DNA from: CAZBWE01 sp964581905
Lineage (GTDB): Bacteria > Planctomycetota > Phycisphaerae > Sedimentisphaerales > Anaerobacaceae
NCBI GenBank assembly: GCA_964581905.1
Contig: CAZOQJ010000025.1
Location: forward strand, 1 to 23,183
DNA length: 23,183 bases
Direction: 5' to 3'
A program made the translations under genes and the position numbers. Position 1 is the first letter of the stretch. Each line of letters opens with the position of its first letter. This document shows, piece after piece, positions 13,510 through 20,591 of the stretch. The notes beneath the pieces are model-generated. The model searched no databases. It was given only the letters and a program-made list of their open reading frames with translations, and was not told the DNA's origin.

Positions 13510-15579
13510 TCAAAGTGAAGTTTCTCCTATATAACCGGCGTCGATGCAGAACTGGATGATGTCGCGAGCTAAAGGAGCGGCGTCGGCAGAGCCGTGCTGG
13601 CCGCCCTCAACGACAACGGCAATCGCCAACCTTCTGCCAGCATCATCCCTGGCAAAGCCGGCGAACCAGGCGTGGTCCGGCTTTTCCGTCGAGCCGGTCT
13701 TGCCGTAAACTTTAACTGCCTGCCGGCCAAAGTCGCTATGAGCAAATTCCCTGTAAGCAGTACCGCCCTGCTCGTTAACAACGGCACTCATCCCGTCATA
13801 AACGACCGCTAAAGTTTCTGCTGAAATGTTAAGGTCGTATTGCGTATCGCGTATCGCGTATCGCGTATTTTCTTCTTCGCACGACGCATCACGCACGACG
13901 CACGGCGAGAAAAGTCGAGGTTGTTTAAGGATTCCGCTTCGGGCGATGGCGGCCATTGCGTTTGCCACATGTAAAGGTGTGACACGCAGGTTGCCCTGAC
14001 CTATGCCGAAAAATCTTCTCTCGCCATTCTCGAGCGGAGGGACATCCTCAAAATGTAAAATTTCTCCCACCGCCGATGTGCTTGAGATTATCCCCGAAAC
14101 TTGTCTAAAATCTCGATGTTCGTTCGGGTCGTTAGAAACAGGACACAAAAAAGAGACTTCGTGGCCATAGCCGAATTTGAACAACCATTGCTGCAAAACA
14201 GAAGGCTCGATTCTGTCGGCTAACCGTGAAAAATAGATATTGCAGCTTCCTTTAATGGCGTTGCGGGCGTAGTTCTGCCACATATCATCGTGGCCGGTCC
14301 ATGGATACTTATTGAATAGCCAGCAGCTCGGCCAGCCGGCTGGGGCTTTGCGAGCCGGGCAGGATATAACCTCATCGGCAGTGATATTGCCGGATTCGAG
14401 GCCGGCAACTAAAATCAGCGGTTTTATAACCGAGCCGGGCGGGTACTGTTTATTTATCGCCCGGTTGAGCAGCGGCTTATCAGGGTCGTCAGCAAGATAA
14501 CCATAATCAAACCTTGCACGGTTCAAATCAAAAACCGGTAATGAGACCAGAGCGAGGATATCGCCCCTTGCGACGTCGATAACAACAACTGATGTAGGAG
14601 CATTTGAATTGGGATTGGTAGCGCCGGTCAAGTAATCTTCTATTTTCTTTTGAAGCTCGATATCGATGGTAAGCTGCACATCCTGGCCGAACCGGGTGTC
14701 GGTCTGCCGTATCAATTTTCGGTCAATATCATAAACTTCCTCGCCGCGTCTTCCGCGAAGCACGACCTCACAGACATATTCGACGCCATCTTCCCGGCCA
14801 CAAACCTCACCTTCCAAATAGCTTGCCAATCTGTCATTTTCAAAGAGCTTTTTATCCTGCTTCTGAGTAGCCGGGCCGACCCAGCCAATCGTTTGTGCGG
14901 CGACCGAACCATAAGGATAAAATCGCTGGCTCTTTGGAAGGATTTCTACGGCATCGGTATCCATAAACTCCAGCTGGGCGGTGAAAATATCATCATCAGT
15001 CTTCAGCTCGAACAAAGGCCAACTCTTGTGCATCTCGGCAATATCAATTTTGGCTATCAACATAAGACGTTCATTGGCATCAGGGACGGCCTGGTCAAAA
15101 TCCTTGTCCGGGAAATTTCTTTTCCACGCGAGGTATCGACGCAGATTCCAAACCTCGTTGTTTATTTCAGCAATTCCTGCTTCGACGTCTCTGCGTTGTA
15201 GCCCGAAGTATGTGCATTTGTCAATTAGCCGCTGTAAATCATCGAATTCGTATCTCGTATTGCGTATTGCGTATTGCGTACGTTGTCCATCAGCTCTTAT
15301 TCTTTTTGCCTGTTGGACACGCTCGTCCATAATGGAGGTAAGCTCGTAATTCATGCAAAGCTGGAATTGTGGAACATCGGCGGCTATTACCCTGCCATTT
15401 CTATCGAGTATTTTTCCTCTGACGGTCTGAAGCTGCTTAGATATGCCTTTTTTCAGCTCCGCAATATCAATTTGAAGTGATGAGTCAGGCAGCAGCTGCA
15501 TTTGAACCAGGCGGAGCAGGCAGAGAAGTAAAAAAAACGCGCTTAGAACAACAAAGATTTTGATTCGCTTTTCGTACAT
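13510..15579 (-). CDS. mrdA: Penicillin-binding protein 2 (elongation transpeptidase)
   Basis: Class B transpeptidase for lateral wall growth. I choose the ATG at 15579 (MYEKRIKIFVVLSAFFLLLC, 689 residues), the usual PBP2 start; an in-frame TTG at 15639 would add 20 residues closer to mreD. Membrane helix at about 8-28, then the pedestal domain (VRGKILDRNGRVIAADVP; YPYGSVAAQTIGWVG). Active site: SVIK at 383-386, SCN at 445-447, KTG at 627-629 (GKTGSTEKPDHAWF). Two in-frame segments are made of 7-base DNA repeats: TQYAIRNTRYE at 101-111 and NTRYAIRDTQYD at 571-582, the latter preceded by CVVRDASC from a second heptamer. They fall in the pedestal and in a late loop of the transpeptidase domain. 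Last gene of the mre operon; rodA does not follow. Confidence 0.92.
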   Translation of the reverse strand: MYEKRIKIFVVLSAFFLLLCLLRLVQMQLLPDSSLQIDIAELKKGISKQLQTVRGKILDRNGRVIAADVPQFQLCMNYELTSIMDERVQQAKRIRADGQRTQYAIRNTRYEFDDLQRLIDKCTYFGLQRRDVEAGIAEINNEVWNLRRYLAWKRNFPDKDFDQAVPDANERLMLIAKIDIAEMHKSWPLFELKTDDDIFTAQLEFMDTDAVEILPKSQRFYPYGSVAAQTIGWVGPATQKQDKKLFENDRLASYLEGEVCGREDGVEYVCEVVLRGRRGEEVYDIDRKLIRQTDTRFGQDVQLTIDIELQKKIEDYLTGATNPNSNAPTSVVVIDVARGDILALVSLPVFDLNRARFDYGYLADDPDKPLLNRAINKQYPPGSVIKPLILVAGLESGNITADEVISCPARKAPAGWPSCWLFNKYPWTGHDDMWQNYARNAIKGSCNIYFSRLADRIEPSVLQQWLFKFGYGHEVSFLCPVSNDPNEHRDFRQVSGIISSTSAVGEILHFEDVPPLENGERRFFGIGQGNLRVTPLHVANAMAAIARSGILKQPRLFSPCVVRDASCEEENTRYAIRDTQYDLNISAETLAVVYDGMSAVVNEQGGTAYREFAHSDFGRQAVKVYGKTGSTEKPDHAWFAGFARDDAGRRLAIAVVVEGGQHGSADAAPLARDIIQFCIDAGYIGETSL
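13836..13906 (-). repeat. Heptamer arrays inside mrdA, transpeptidase-domain end
   Basis: Five 7-base units run without gaps at 13836-13870: CGTATTG, CGTATCG three times, CGTATTT. Nine bases on, a second array with a different unit follows at 13879-13906: GCACGAC, GCATCAC, GCACGAC, GCACGGC. Because 3 x 7 = 21, the coding frame repeats every seven residues and stays open, giving the peptide NTRYAIRDTQYD. Confidence 0.8.
15249..15283 (-). repeat. Heptamer array inside mrdA, pedestal-domain end
   Basis: Five 7-base units: CGTATCT, CGTATTG three times, CGTACGT. The unit is the same as in the other mrdA array up to a T/C change and it is read in the same frame, giving TQYAIRNTRYE. Confidence 0.8.
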
Positions 15580-15651
15580 AACCGCGTATATTGGTAAATT
15601 AGCTGCGCTAATTTGCAGTTCATCTATTCGTTCATACAATATTTGCTATCA

Positions 15652-16125
15652 TCAGAAACGCTTCGTCCTTATACGCATCCACCAGGCAACAGGCAAGAAC
15701 AAAAACGGCCCGACCAGAGCAGTGTATAAAGAAGCCCAAAGGAGAATAGAACATATGTTCTTTGCGGCCGGCTCACCTATAAGCAGGCTTAACAAATGTG
15801 TCAAGGTTCCAACTAAAAAGCCGGTGATAAATATAACAATCGCCTGGTAAGGCATTTTTTTGATAGCAACAACACGGTTCAGGTACGCCAGAGCCGTGCC
15901 AAAAAGACCAAAACTGATTATTTGGGGACCCATCGCAGGAGCAATGATATCAGCGGCAAAACCTATTGCGAAAGAACTTATTATCGCCTCAGAGCAATCG
16001 CAATAAACGGCAAAAAAAACCAGAAGGATTAATAATAAATCAGGCTTAATACCCAAATGCGCTAATAAACTCGCCTGTAATAACGTAGCGACAAGAATCA
16101 AAACAGCAAACCGAAACCATCGCAT
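15652..16125 (-). CDS. mreD: Rod shape-determining protein MreD
   Basis: 157 residues, about five membrane helices, with the family's usual start (MRWFRFAVLILVATLLQASLL), GIKPDLLLILLVFFAVY, and a short basic tail (RIRTKRF). MreD is the polytopic partner that bridges MreC and the rod complex. A GAGG site precedes the ATG, which lies 9 bases after the mreC stop. Sequence conservation in MreD is low, so the order mreB-mreC-mreD-mrdA carries much of the call. Two cysteines at CDC (about 42-44) are not typical but have no obvious role. Confidence 0.87.
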   Translation of the reverse strand: MRWFRFAVLILVATLLQASLLAHLGIKPDLLLILLVFFAVYCDCSEAIISSFAIGFAADIIAPAMGPQIISFGLFGTALAYLNRVVAIKKMPYQAIVIFITGFLVGTLTHLLSLLIGEPAAKNICSILLWASLYTALVGPFLFLPVAWWMRIRTKRF

Positions 16126-16134
16126 CTATTATCC

Positions 16135-16926
16135 TCAACTGCCGGGGTTCATTACAATCACAGCCACGTCACTTAATGTTTCTATGTCACAAACAGGTTC
16201 GACAGTTATGTCCCAAAGCAAAGGACTCTCCTTATTCCTTTCACACAGGGCCACTTTTCCAATAACCATCGGCACATCCAAAAAACCCGGCTTTCTACGG
16301 GCAAAAACCTTCTCTGTTGTTTTGACCTTTTGCTTTATCATCCGGACCACTGCTGAGTTATCGCCACTGCCCTGCATAATTCTTTCTACGTTTGATACTC
16401 CTACCTTTACCGGAATTTTTGATGCCAGGTCAGTAAACAATCTGACCCGTGCGGTCCGTGATGAGACATCGGATATGGTCCCGATGATACTGTTGTCGCC
16501 TAAAACAAACTGCCCTATAGCTAAACCATCATCCCAGCCACGGTCGATAATAAGCTCGTTTCTCATCCCTTCAGGCTCCATTGAGACCGCAGCCAAAACC
16601 AAACTTGCACCTTCCAGAGGAAGTCTCTCGCGAAGCCCTGAAAGTTTCTGTACCTTCCGGCGTTCCTGTCGTAACAATTCTTCAAGGTTGTCAATATGGT
16701 TTTCGTACTGCATTTCCCTTCGCCTGAGCATCTGTTTAACCGGCTGATATGTACGTGCGGCCAGGGAGACGTTTCTTCCAATACTTAAAGGCCAGCGAAA
16801 AATGCGTGCGAAAGCAAACTGAAACTTACTTGTGAAATTCTGTGGAGCAAGTAAAAAAATAGACCCCGCTAATAAAAGTAAGGTGAACAACATTCGGTTG
16901 GACATCCTGATTTGCTTTTTTGCCAT
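16135..16926 (-). CDS. mreC: Rod shape-determining protein MreC
   Basis: 263 residues. A short cytoplasmic start is followed by one membrane helix (about 12-28), then a coiled coil (about 65-100: EMQYENHIDNLEELLRQERR) and the periplasmic beta domain (MRNELIIDRGWDDGLAIGQFVLGDNSIIGTIS...RVRLFTD), the known MreC layout. MreC organises PBP2 and MreD with the MreB filament. The gene lies between mreB and mreD; the 49-base gap after mreB holds no clear promoter, so it is part of the operon. The ribosome binding site is weak. The C-terminal extension (VFARRKPGFLDVPMVIGK) is normal for longer MreC proteins. Confidence 0.9.
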   Translation of the reverse strand: MAKKQIRMSNRMLFTLLLLAGSIFLLAPQNFTSKFQFAFARIFRWPLSIGRNVSLAARTYQPVKQMLRRREMQYENHIDNLEELLRQERRKVQKLSGLRERLPLEGASLVLAAVSMEPEGMRNELIIDRGWDDGLAIGQFVLGDNSIIGTISDVSSRTARVRLFTDLASKIPVKVGVSNVERIMQGSGDNSAVVRMIKQKVKTTEKVFARRKPGFLDVPMVIGKVALCERNKESPLLWDITVEPVCDIETLSDVAVIVMNPGS

Positions 16927-16975
16927 TATAGTGGCTCGTGGTTAAGTTTTCTATCCACGATTGACAGATAGTGCA

Positions 16976-18031
16976 TCACTGGCGTCCGTATTCGCTGTGG
17001 TCCATCGTATCCTTCCACAGTTCGAGATTTTCGAGGTAAACGCTGGTACCACGGGCTACACAACTTAACGGGTCCTCAACCCTCTCAACCTTCAAGCCGG
17101 TTGCATTTGCCAGCACAGTATCCATTCCCCGCAGCAGTGATGTACCACCGCAAATGTGGACTCCATTGTCAATCAAATCAGCGGCTAATTCCGGTTCTGC
17201 CTTTTCCAACGTAACTGTAACTGCATCAATAATTGTAGCGATGGGGTCTCGCAGGGCTTCGCGGATTTCCTCGCTTGTAATGACGATTTTTCTGGGCAGT
17301 CCGGAGATGGTATCTCTACCGGCTACCTCCATCGTCAATTCCTCTTCCAAAGGGGCGGCAGAACCGATTTGTATCTTGACCTTCTCAGCCCTTGGCTCGC
17401 CGATGAGCAGGTTGTATGTCTTCTTAAGATGATTGATGATTGCCTCGTCCAAATCATCCCCACCAACGCGGATGGACTGCGATGTAGCGATATCAGCCAG
17501 AGACATTATTGCTACTTCAGTAGTTCCTCCGCCCATATCGACAATCATCGAGGCAGTAGGGTCTGTGATGGGCAGTCCAGCCCCGATTCCCGCGGCCATT
17601 GGCTCGTCAACAAGATAAACCTTGCGAGCACCTGCACGCTCAGCACTGTCAATGACGGCCCGCCGCTCAACAGCAGTTATTCCACTCGGCACGGCGATTA
17701 CAACGCGAGGTCTTACAAGCCCACCCCTGCCATGCACTTTTCGGATAAAATAGGCGAGCATCGCCTCGGTAATCTCAAAGTCGCTGATTACACCGTCCTT
17801 CAACGGCCTTATCGCACTAATCGAGCCGGGCGTTTTGCCGAGCATTTCGCGTGCAACCAGACCGACAGCCTCACCATTATTCAGAACAATGTTGGTTCCT
17901 TTGCGAACGGCAACTACGGAGGGTTCATTGAGGACAATACCCTTATCGCGGACACAAACCAATGTTGTACAGGTACCAAGGTCGATACCCATATCCATAC
18001 TGAACCAGCCTAAGAATGTGTCCAGCAACAC
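16976..18031 (-). CDS. mreB: Rod shape-determining actin homologue MreB
   Basis: 351 residues. Actin-fold motifs are intact: phosphate 1 (MGIDLGTCTTLVCV, with Cys in place of the usual Ala/Asn region), connect 1, phosphate 2 (VDMGGGTTEVAI) and adenosine (HICGGTSLLRGMD). MreB filaments steer lateral wall synthesis beneath the inner membrane. The start is GTG at 18031, fixed by AAGGAG six bases upstream and by the short amphipathic start VLLDTFLGWF that MreB uses to bind membrane. A strong promoter just upstream makes it first gene of mreB-mreC-mreD-mrdA. The C-terminus (LENLELWKDTMDHSEYGRQ) is slightly longer than usual. Confidence 0.96.
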   Translation of the reverse strand: MLLDTFLGWFSMDMGIDLGTCTTLVCVRDKGIVLNEPSVVAVRKGTNIVLNNGEAVGLVAREMLGKTPGSISAIRPLKDGVISDFEITEAMLAYFIRKVHGRGGLVRPRVVIAVPSGITAVERRAVIDSAERAGARKVYLVDEPMAAGIGAGLPITDPTASMIVDMGGGTTEVAIMSLADIATSQSIRVGGDDLDEAIINHLKKTYNLLIGEPRAEKVKIQIGSAAPLEEELTMEVAGRDTISGLPRKIVITSEEIREALRDPIATIIDAVTVTLEKAEPELAADLIDNGVHICGGTSLLRGMDTVLANATGLKVERVEDPLSCVARGTSVYLENLELWKDTMDHSEYGRQ

Positions 18032-18037
18032 TTTCGA

Positions 18038-18043
18038 CTCCTT
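18038..18043 (-). promoter_or_regulatory. Ribosome binding site deciding the mreB GTG start
   Basis: AAGGAG on the minus strand, six bases before the GTG at 18031. It supports GTG over the internal ATGs. Confidence 0.75.
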
Positions 18044-18069
18044 TCTCAGCTTTTAATCGAGTATTCTAT

Positions 18070-18098
18070 ATAATAAAGAGCGGATGCTCAATAGTCAA
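18070..18098 (-). promoter_or_regulatory. Sigma70-type promoter of the mreBCD-mrdA operon
   Basis: On the minus strand TTGACT (18093-18098) and TATTAT (18070-18075) are 17 bases apart, placing the transcript start near 18063, about 30 bases before the mreB GTG. The -35 lies directly after the stop codon of the 52-residue gene. Confidence 0.68.
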
Positions 18099-18102
18099 CT
18101 AA

Positions 18103-18261
18103 TTACGGAATTTTAAAGATTGTCTCGTATTGAGAATAGCACTTACAGACCACAAACACTAAGGAAACCAGCATTAAGGCCACCGCTGCGGCAAGAAGAA
18201 CCGTATAAAGACTATCATGTGCGCTTATCTTTTGACCAGGATTCCGACCCTTAGGGCTCAT
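18103..18261 (-). CDS. 52-residue single-span membrane protein, unknown function
   Basis: A short gene in the gap upstream of mreB. ATG at 18261, TAA at 18103-18105; the minus-strand leader has GAGGTGG five bases before the ATG, a good ribosome binding site. The sequence starts MSPKGRNPGQKISAHDSLYT, then a membrane helix of about 20 residues (VLLAAAVALMLVSLVFVVCK), and ends CYSQYETIFKIP. Basic residues before the helix suggest the N-terminus stays in the cytoplasm. I do not recognise a family. It lies 74 bases after the coiled-coil gene on the same strand and is probably co-transcribed with it; mreB has its own promoter right behind. A role near the cell-shape machinery is inference from position only. 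Confidence 0.68.
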   Translation of the reverse strand: MSPKGRNPGQKISAHDSLYTVLLAAAVALMLVSLVFVVCKCYSQYETIFKIP

Positions 18262-18335
18262 AACATCCACCTCACAGAAAGTATTGTAAAAGCAACAGGG
18301 TTACACCCCCAGTAAAACCGAGGGCTAAATAACCG

Positions 18336-19223
18336 CTATAAGTTAGTACTTACGCTGTCGCCCACCTTCGGCATCTGCTGCACAAGGTCCAGGATACCAA
18401 CGGCCCTTTCAGCATCAACGTCTAAAATCAGAATATCACAAACAAACTCATCACCACGAGTAACATGAAATTTCATATCCTCTGTGACACCATGCGCTCC
18501 GCCGATAGATATTTCAGCCATAGAGTTTCTCGGGTCCACTGCGGTTACCCGCCCCTTCAAACCGATATCCCTTGAATTAGGTGCAATAGGCGCAATAGGC
18601 GCGGCTCGAACCCTCTCTGGTTTCCGCGTAACCGGTGCAGCAGGAACCAGGGCTTTGCCATATTGCCGCAGGAGCTGGTTTAACCTGTTTTGTAACTCAG
18701 TCTTTTCCTCGAGCAGGCGTCTGGCTTTCTGGTCCAGTGTTGATATTATTACCATTTTCTCAAGCAGCGTGGTTTCGGTTTGCTTCAACTCTCTATCTTT
18801 CTTGATTTGTCCGGTACGCAGCTTCTCCATCTCATCCAGTGAGTTTTTCAACAACTGACTCTGGCTGTCCGTGGTCTTTGAGAAATCCATTACTATGGCT
18901 TCCCAGCTATTCATCCTTCGAACAGCATCATCTTTCTCCGCTCTGGCAGTCTGCAGGTCACGCTGCAACTGGGCAACCTGATTTTTTAGTGAGTCAACTG
19001 TGCTATTTAGCTGCTGTCTATGCCGGTCTGATTCGTCTTTGAATGTGTTTAACTCGTTCCTTGCACTTTGCTCCTTTTTAACTGCCGAATCTCTTTCGAC
19101 CTTTAATCCCGTATACATCTGGCGGTAGTTATTAGCGTTGGCAACATAAGTTACAACAATACCGCAAAGAAAGATTGAGGATACGGTTAACAAAACGATT
19201 AATATCTTTGTAAGCGTGCTCAA
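18336..19223 (-). CDS. Membrane-anchored coiled-coil protein with C-terminal beta domain
   Basis: 295 residues from a TTG at 19223; GGG-rich sequence (AGGGAAAGGG) lies just upstream and the membrane helix (about 6-28) follows at once, supporting this start. Residues 36-200 form long helical/coiled-coil stretches rich in Glu, Gln, Lys and Leu; a proline-alanine hinge (APIAPIAPN, from a 9-base DNA repeat) leads to a C-terminal domain of about 75 residues: GLKGRVTAVDPRNSMAEISIGGAHGVTEDMKFHVTR... That domain's pattern (GxV, then ISIGxxxGV, then MxFxV, then ILDV) resembles the C-terminal beta domains of FlgT/MreC-like envelope proteins. The layout, membrane anchor plus coil plus beta domain, is like MreC but the sequence is distinct. 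It has its own promoter and lies upstream of mreB. Confidence 0.75.
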   Translation of the reverse strand: MSTLTKILIVLLTVSSIFLCGIVVTYVANANNYRQMYTGLKVERDSAVKKEQSARNELNTFKDESDRHRQQLNSTVDSLKNQVAQLQRDLQTARAEKDDAVRRMNSWEAIVMDFSKTTDSQSQLLKNSLDEMEKLRTGQIKKDRELKQTETTLLEKMVIISTLDQKARRLLEEKTELQNRLNQLLRQYGKALVPAAPVTRKPERVRAAPIAPIAPNSRDIGLKGRVTAVDPRNSMAEISIGGAHGVTEDMKFHVTRGDEFVCDILILDVDAERAVGILDLVQQMPKVGDSVSTNL

Positions 19224-19288
19224 AACAAGCCCTTTCCCTAAAAATCGTTCTTTTTCGCGTTTTTACAATATGCCAAATACATGACATT

Positions 19289-19309
19289 ATTGTAGCAACG
19301 TACTACAAT
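19289..19309 (-). promoter_or_regulatory. Dyad overlapping the -10 edge and transcript start (operator candidate)
   Basis: ATTGTAG (19289-19295), seven bases, then CTACAAT (19303-19309): a perfect 7-bp inverted repeat with the half-site spacing of a dimeric helix-turn-helix repressor. It begins at the -10 box and covers the predicted start of transcription. Confidence 0.5.
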
Positions 19310-19336
19310 TCTATGCACAGATTACGAATAAGTCAA
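19308..19336 (-). promoter_or_regulatory. Sigma70-type promoter of the coiled-coil gene
   Basis: On the minus strand TTGACT (19331-19336) and TAGAAT (19308-19313) are separated by 17 bases, with the transcript start near 19301 and a leader of roughly 75 bases before the TTG start. Confidence 0.7.
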
Positions 19337-19520
19337 GTTATTTTTAGCAAAACCTGTCAGAAAGCTCATGTGGGCTTAAAACCCGGCCTCATTATGTATT
19401 TTTACCCTGCCAAACGGCGACTAAAGGACAAGGCTTCCTTTCTAACAGGATAAATCGGCCAAATAAAACAGAAACTTAAAATGGACGATTTCAGGAGAGA
19501 TATCCGAAACCTTTGAGGCC

Positions 19521-20591
19521 TTATTTTGCTTTTGTACATTGCAAAACGGCCTTGGCAGCAGCGATACGGACGGCTGGAGACGGGTCTTTAAGAAGCCGTG
19601 GGAGGTATTTTTTCAGAGATGGAGTTCCAATTCGGCCAATCGCCAGCGCTACCCTCATATAAGCAAGTGCGAGGTCTCGTTTATCCAGTCCGACAGCAAG
19701 ATTTTTTTCAAAGACATCAAGTACCACGGATTCGCCGATTTTGTCTTTGTGCGCACCGAGCTGTTCCGCTGCAGCCAGACGGACCTCCATTATATCGTCG
19801 TCCAACATAGTAATCAGGATATTTTTGGCCTTTTCCGTTCCCATCGCCCCCAGTGCCTGTATGGCTATAACTCTATCGTCTGCATAGCCGCTTATCCGCA
19901 TTGCCCATAATTTCGGAAAGATTTGCTCATCACCAAGCGCAGCAATGGCCTGCACGGCGTTGAATCTGACCTTATCATCCGAATCTTTGTCCTTTAAGGC
20001 CCAATATAAGAGCTTCAGCGCATTTTTATCGCCGCTTTTGCCTATAAGCATTGCTGCATTGGCTCTGACTGTCAGGTTACTCCGGGCTATTGCTTTGTAA
20101 AGAACTCTAAAATATCTGGGAGAACCGAGTTTACCCATCGCATAGGCAGCAGCGATTCTGACGTTTTCGTCCCTGTCCTTTAATCGTCGCGCTATGTATG
20201 GTTCTGCAAGTGAGTATTGTGCATCTCCTACAGCCAGAACGGCAGCAAACCTGACTGGAACAACCCTATCCAGTAGCAACCGTTGTACCTTAGGCATCAG
20301 TTTGATTAGTTTTGTGGCAGCGACAACTTCTACAGCATTAGCCCTGACCGCCGGGTTCTCATCAGCTAAAGACATCTGGATAATAAGGGTGGCTTCCTGC
20401 CGGAGCTGGGCTGCGCTGATAACACTGGTCTTAGCGGCAGGGGTAGTTTTTACTTTTGACCTTTTTGAACAACATAGGCTTAATATCGCTATTAAAGAAA
20501 ATAACAAAGCAGAATAATAGATAAAAGCACTTAGCAGGCTGCCGTTTTCGCTCCTTGCTTTAATTTTAGCTTTTATTATTGAGTTTTTCAT
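19521..20591 (-). CDS. Membrane-anchored HEAT-repeat protein
   Basis: 356 residues. An N-terminal membrane segment (about 22-42: LLSAFIYYSALLFSLIAILSLCCS) ends in a Cys pair that could be lipid-modified, though the residue before the Cys (Leu) is not a good lipobox. From about residue 65 to the end, some eight HEAT/PBS-lyase-type helical repeats follow: NPAVRANAVEVVAA, VVPVRFAAVLAVGD, DENVRIAAAYAMGKLG, NLTVRANAAMLIGKSG, and so on to SPAVRIAAAKAVLQ. Such alpha-solenoids bind proteins and have no catalysis. The ATG overlaps the lnt stop (ATGA), so the two are translationally coupled, which hints at a role in the envelope next to Lnt. Function is otherwise unknown. Confidence 0.85.
   Translation of the reverse strand: MKNSIIKAKIKARSENGSLLSAFIYYSALLFSLIAILSLCCSKRSKVKTTPAAKTSVISAAQLRQEATLIIQMSLADENPAVRANAVEVVAATKLIKLMPKVQRLLLDRVVPVRFAAVLAVGDAQYSLAEPYIARRLKDRDENVRIAAAYAMGKLGSPRYFRVLYKAIARSNLTVRANAAMLIGKSGDKNALKLLYWALKDKDSDDKVRFNAVQAIAALGDEQIFPKLWAMRISGYADDRVIAIQALGAMGTEKAKNILITMLDDDIMEVRLAAAEQLGAHKDKIGESVVLDVFEKNLAVGLDKRDLALAYMRVALAIGRIGTPSLKKYLPRLLKDPSPAVRIAAAKAVLQCTKAK

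Larger units (their letters stand above)
19224..19520. other. Intergenic region holding the coiled-coil gene promoter
   Basis: No gene is found. It carries a minus-strand promoter, a dyad at the likely start point, and farther right a weak hairpin (AAAGGA 19423-19428 with TCCTTT 19436-19441) that may mark the 3' end of the lnt/HEAT transcript. The rest is A/T-rich with no repeat. Confidence 0.6.

Noticed and set aside
14650..15201. 183-residue plus-strand frame antisense to mrdA
   Set aside because: It lies wholly inside the PBP2 coding region in the opposite frame and shows no family features; mrdA has all catalytic motifs.
16184..16747. 187-residue plus-strand frame antisense to mreC
   Set aside because: A shadow of mreC; serine-rich, featureless and without a start signal.
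17369..18013. 214-residue plus-strand frame antisense to mreB
   Set aside because: A shadow of a highly conserved gene; composition is that of reverse-complemented MreB codons.
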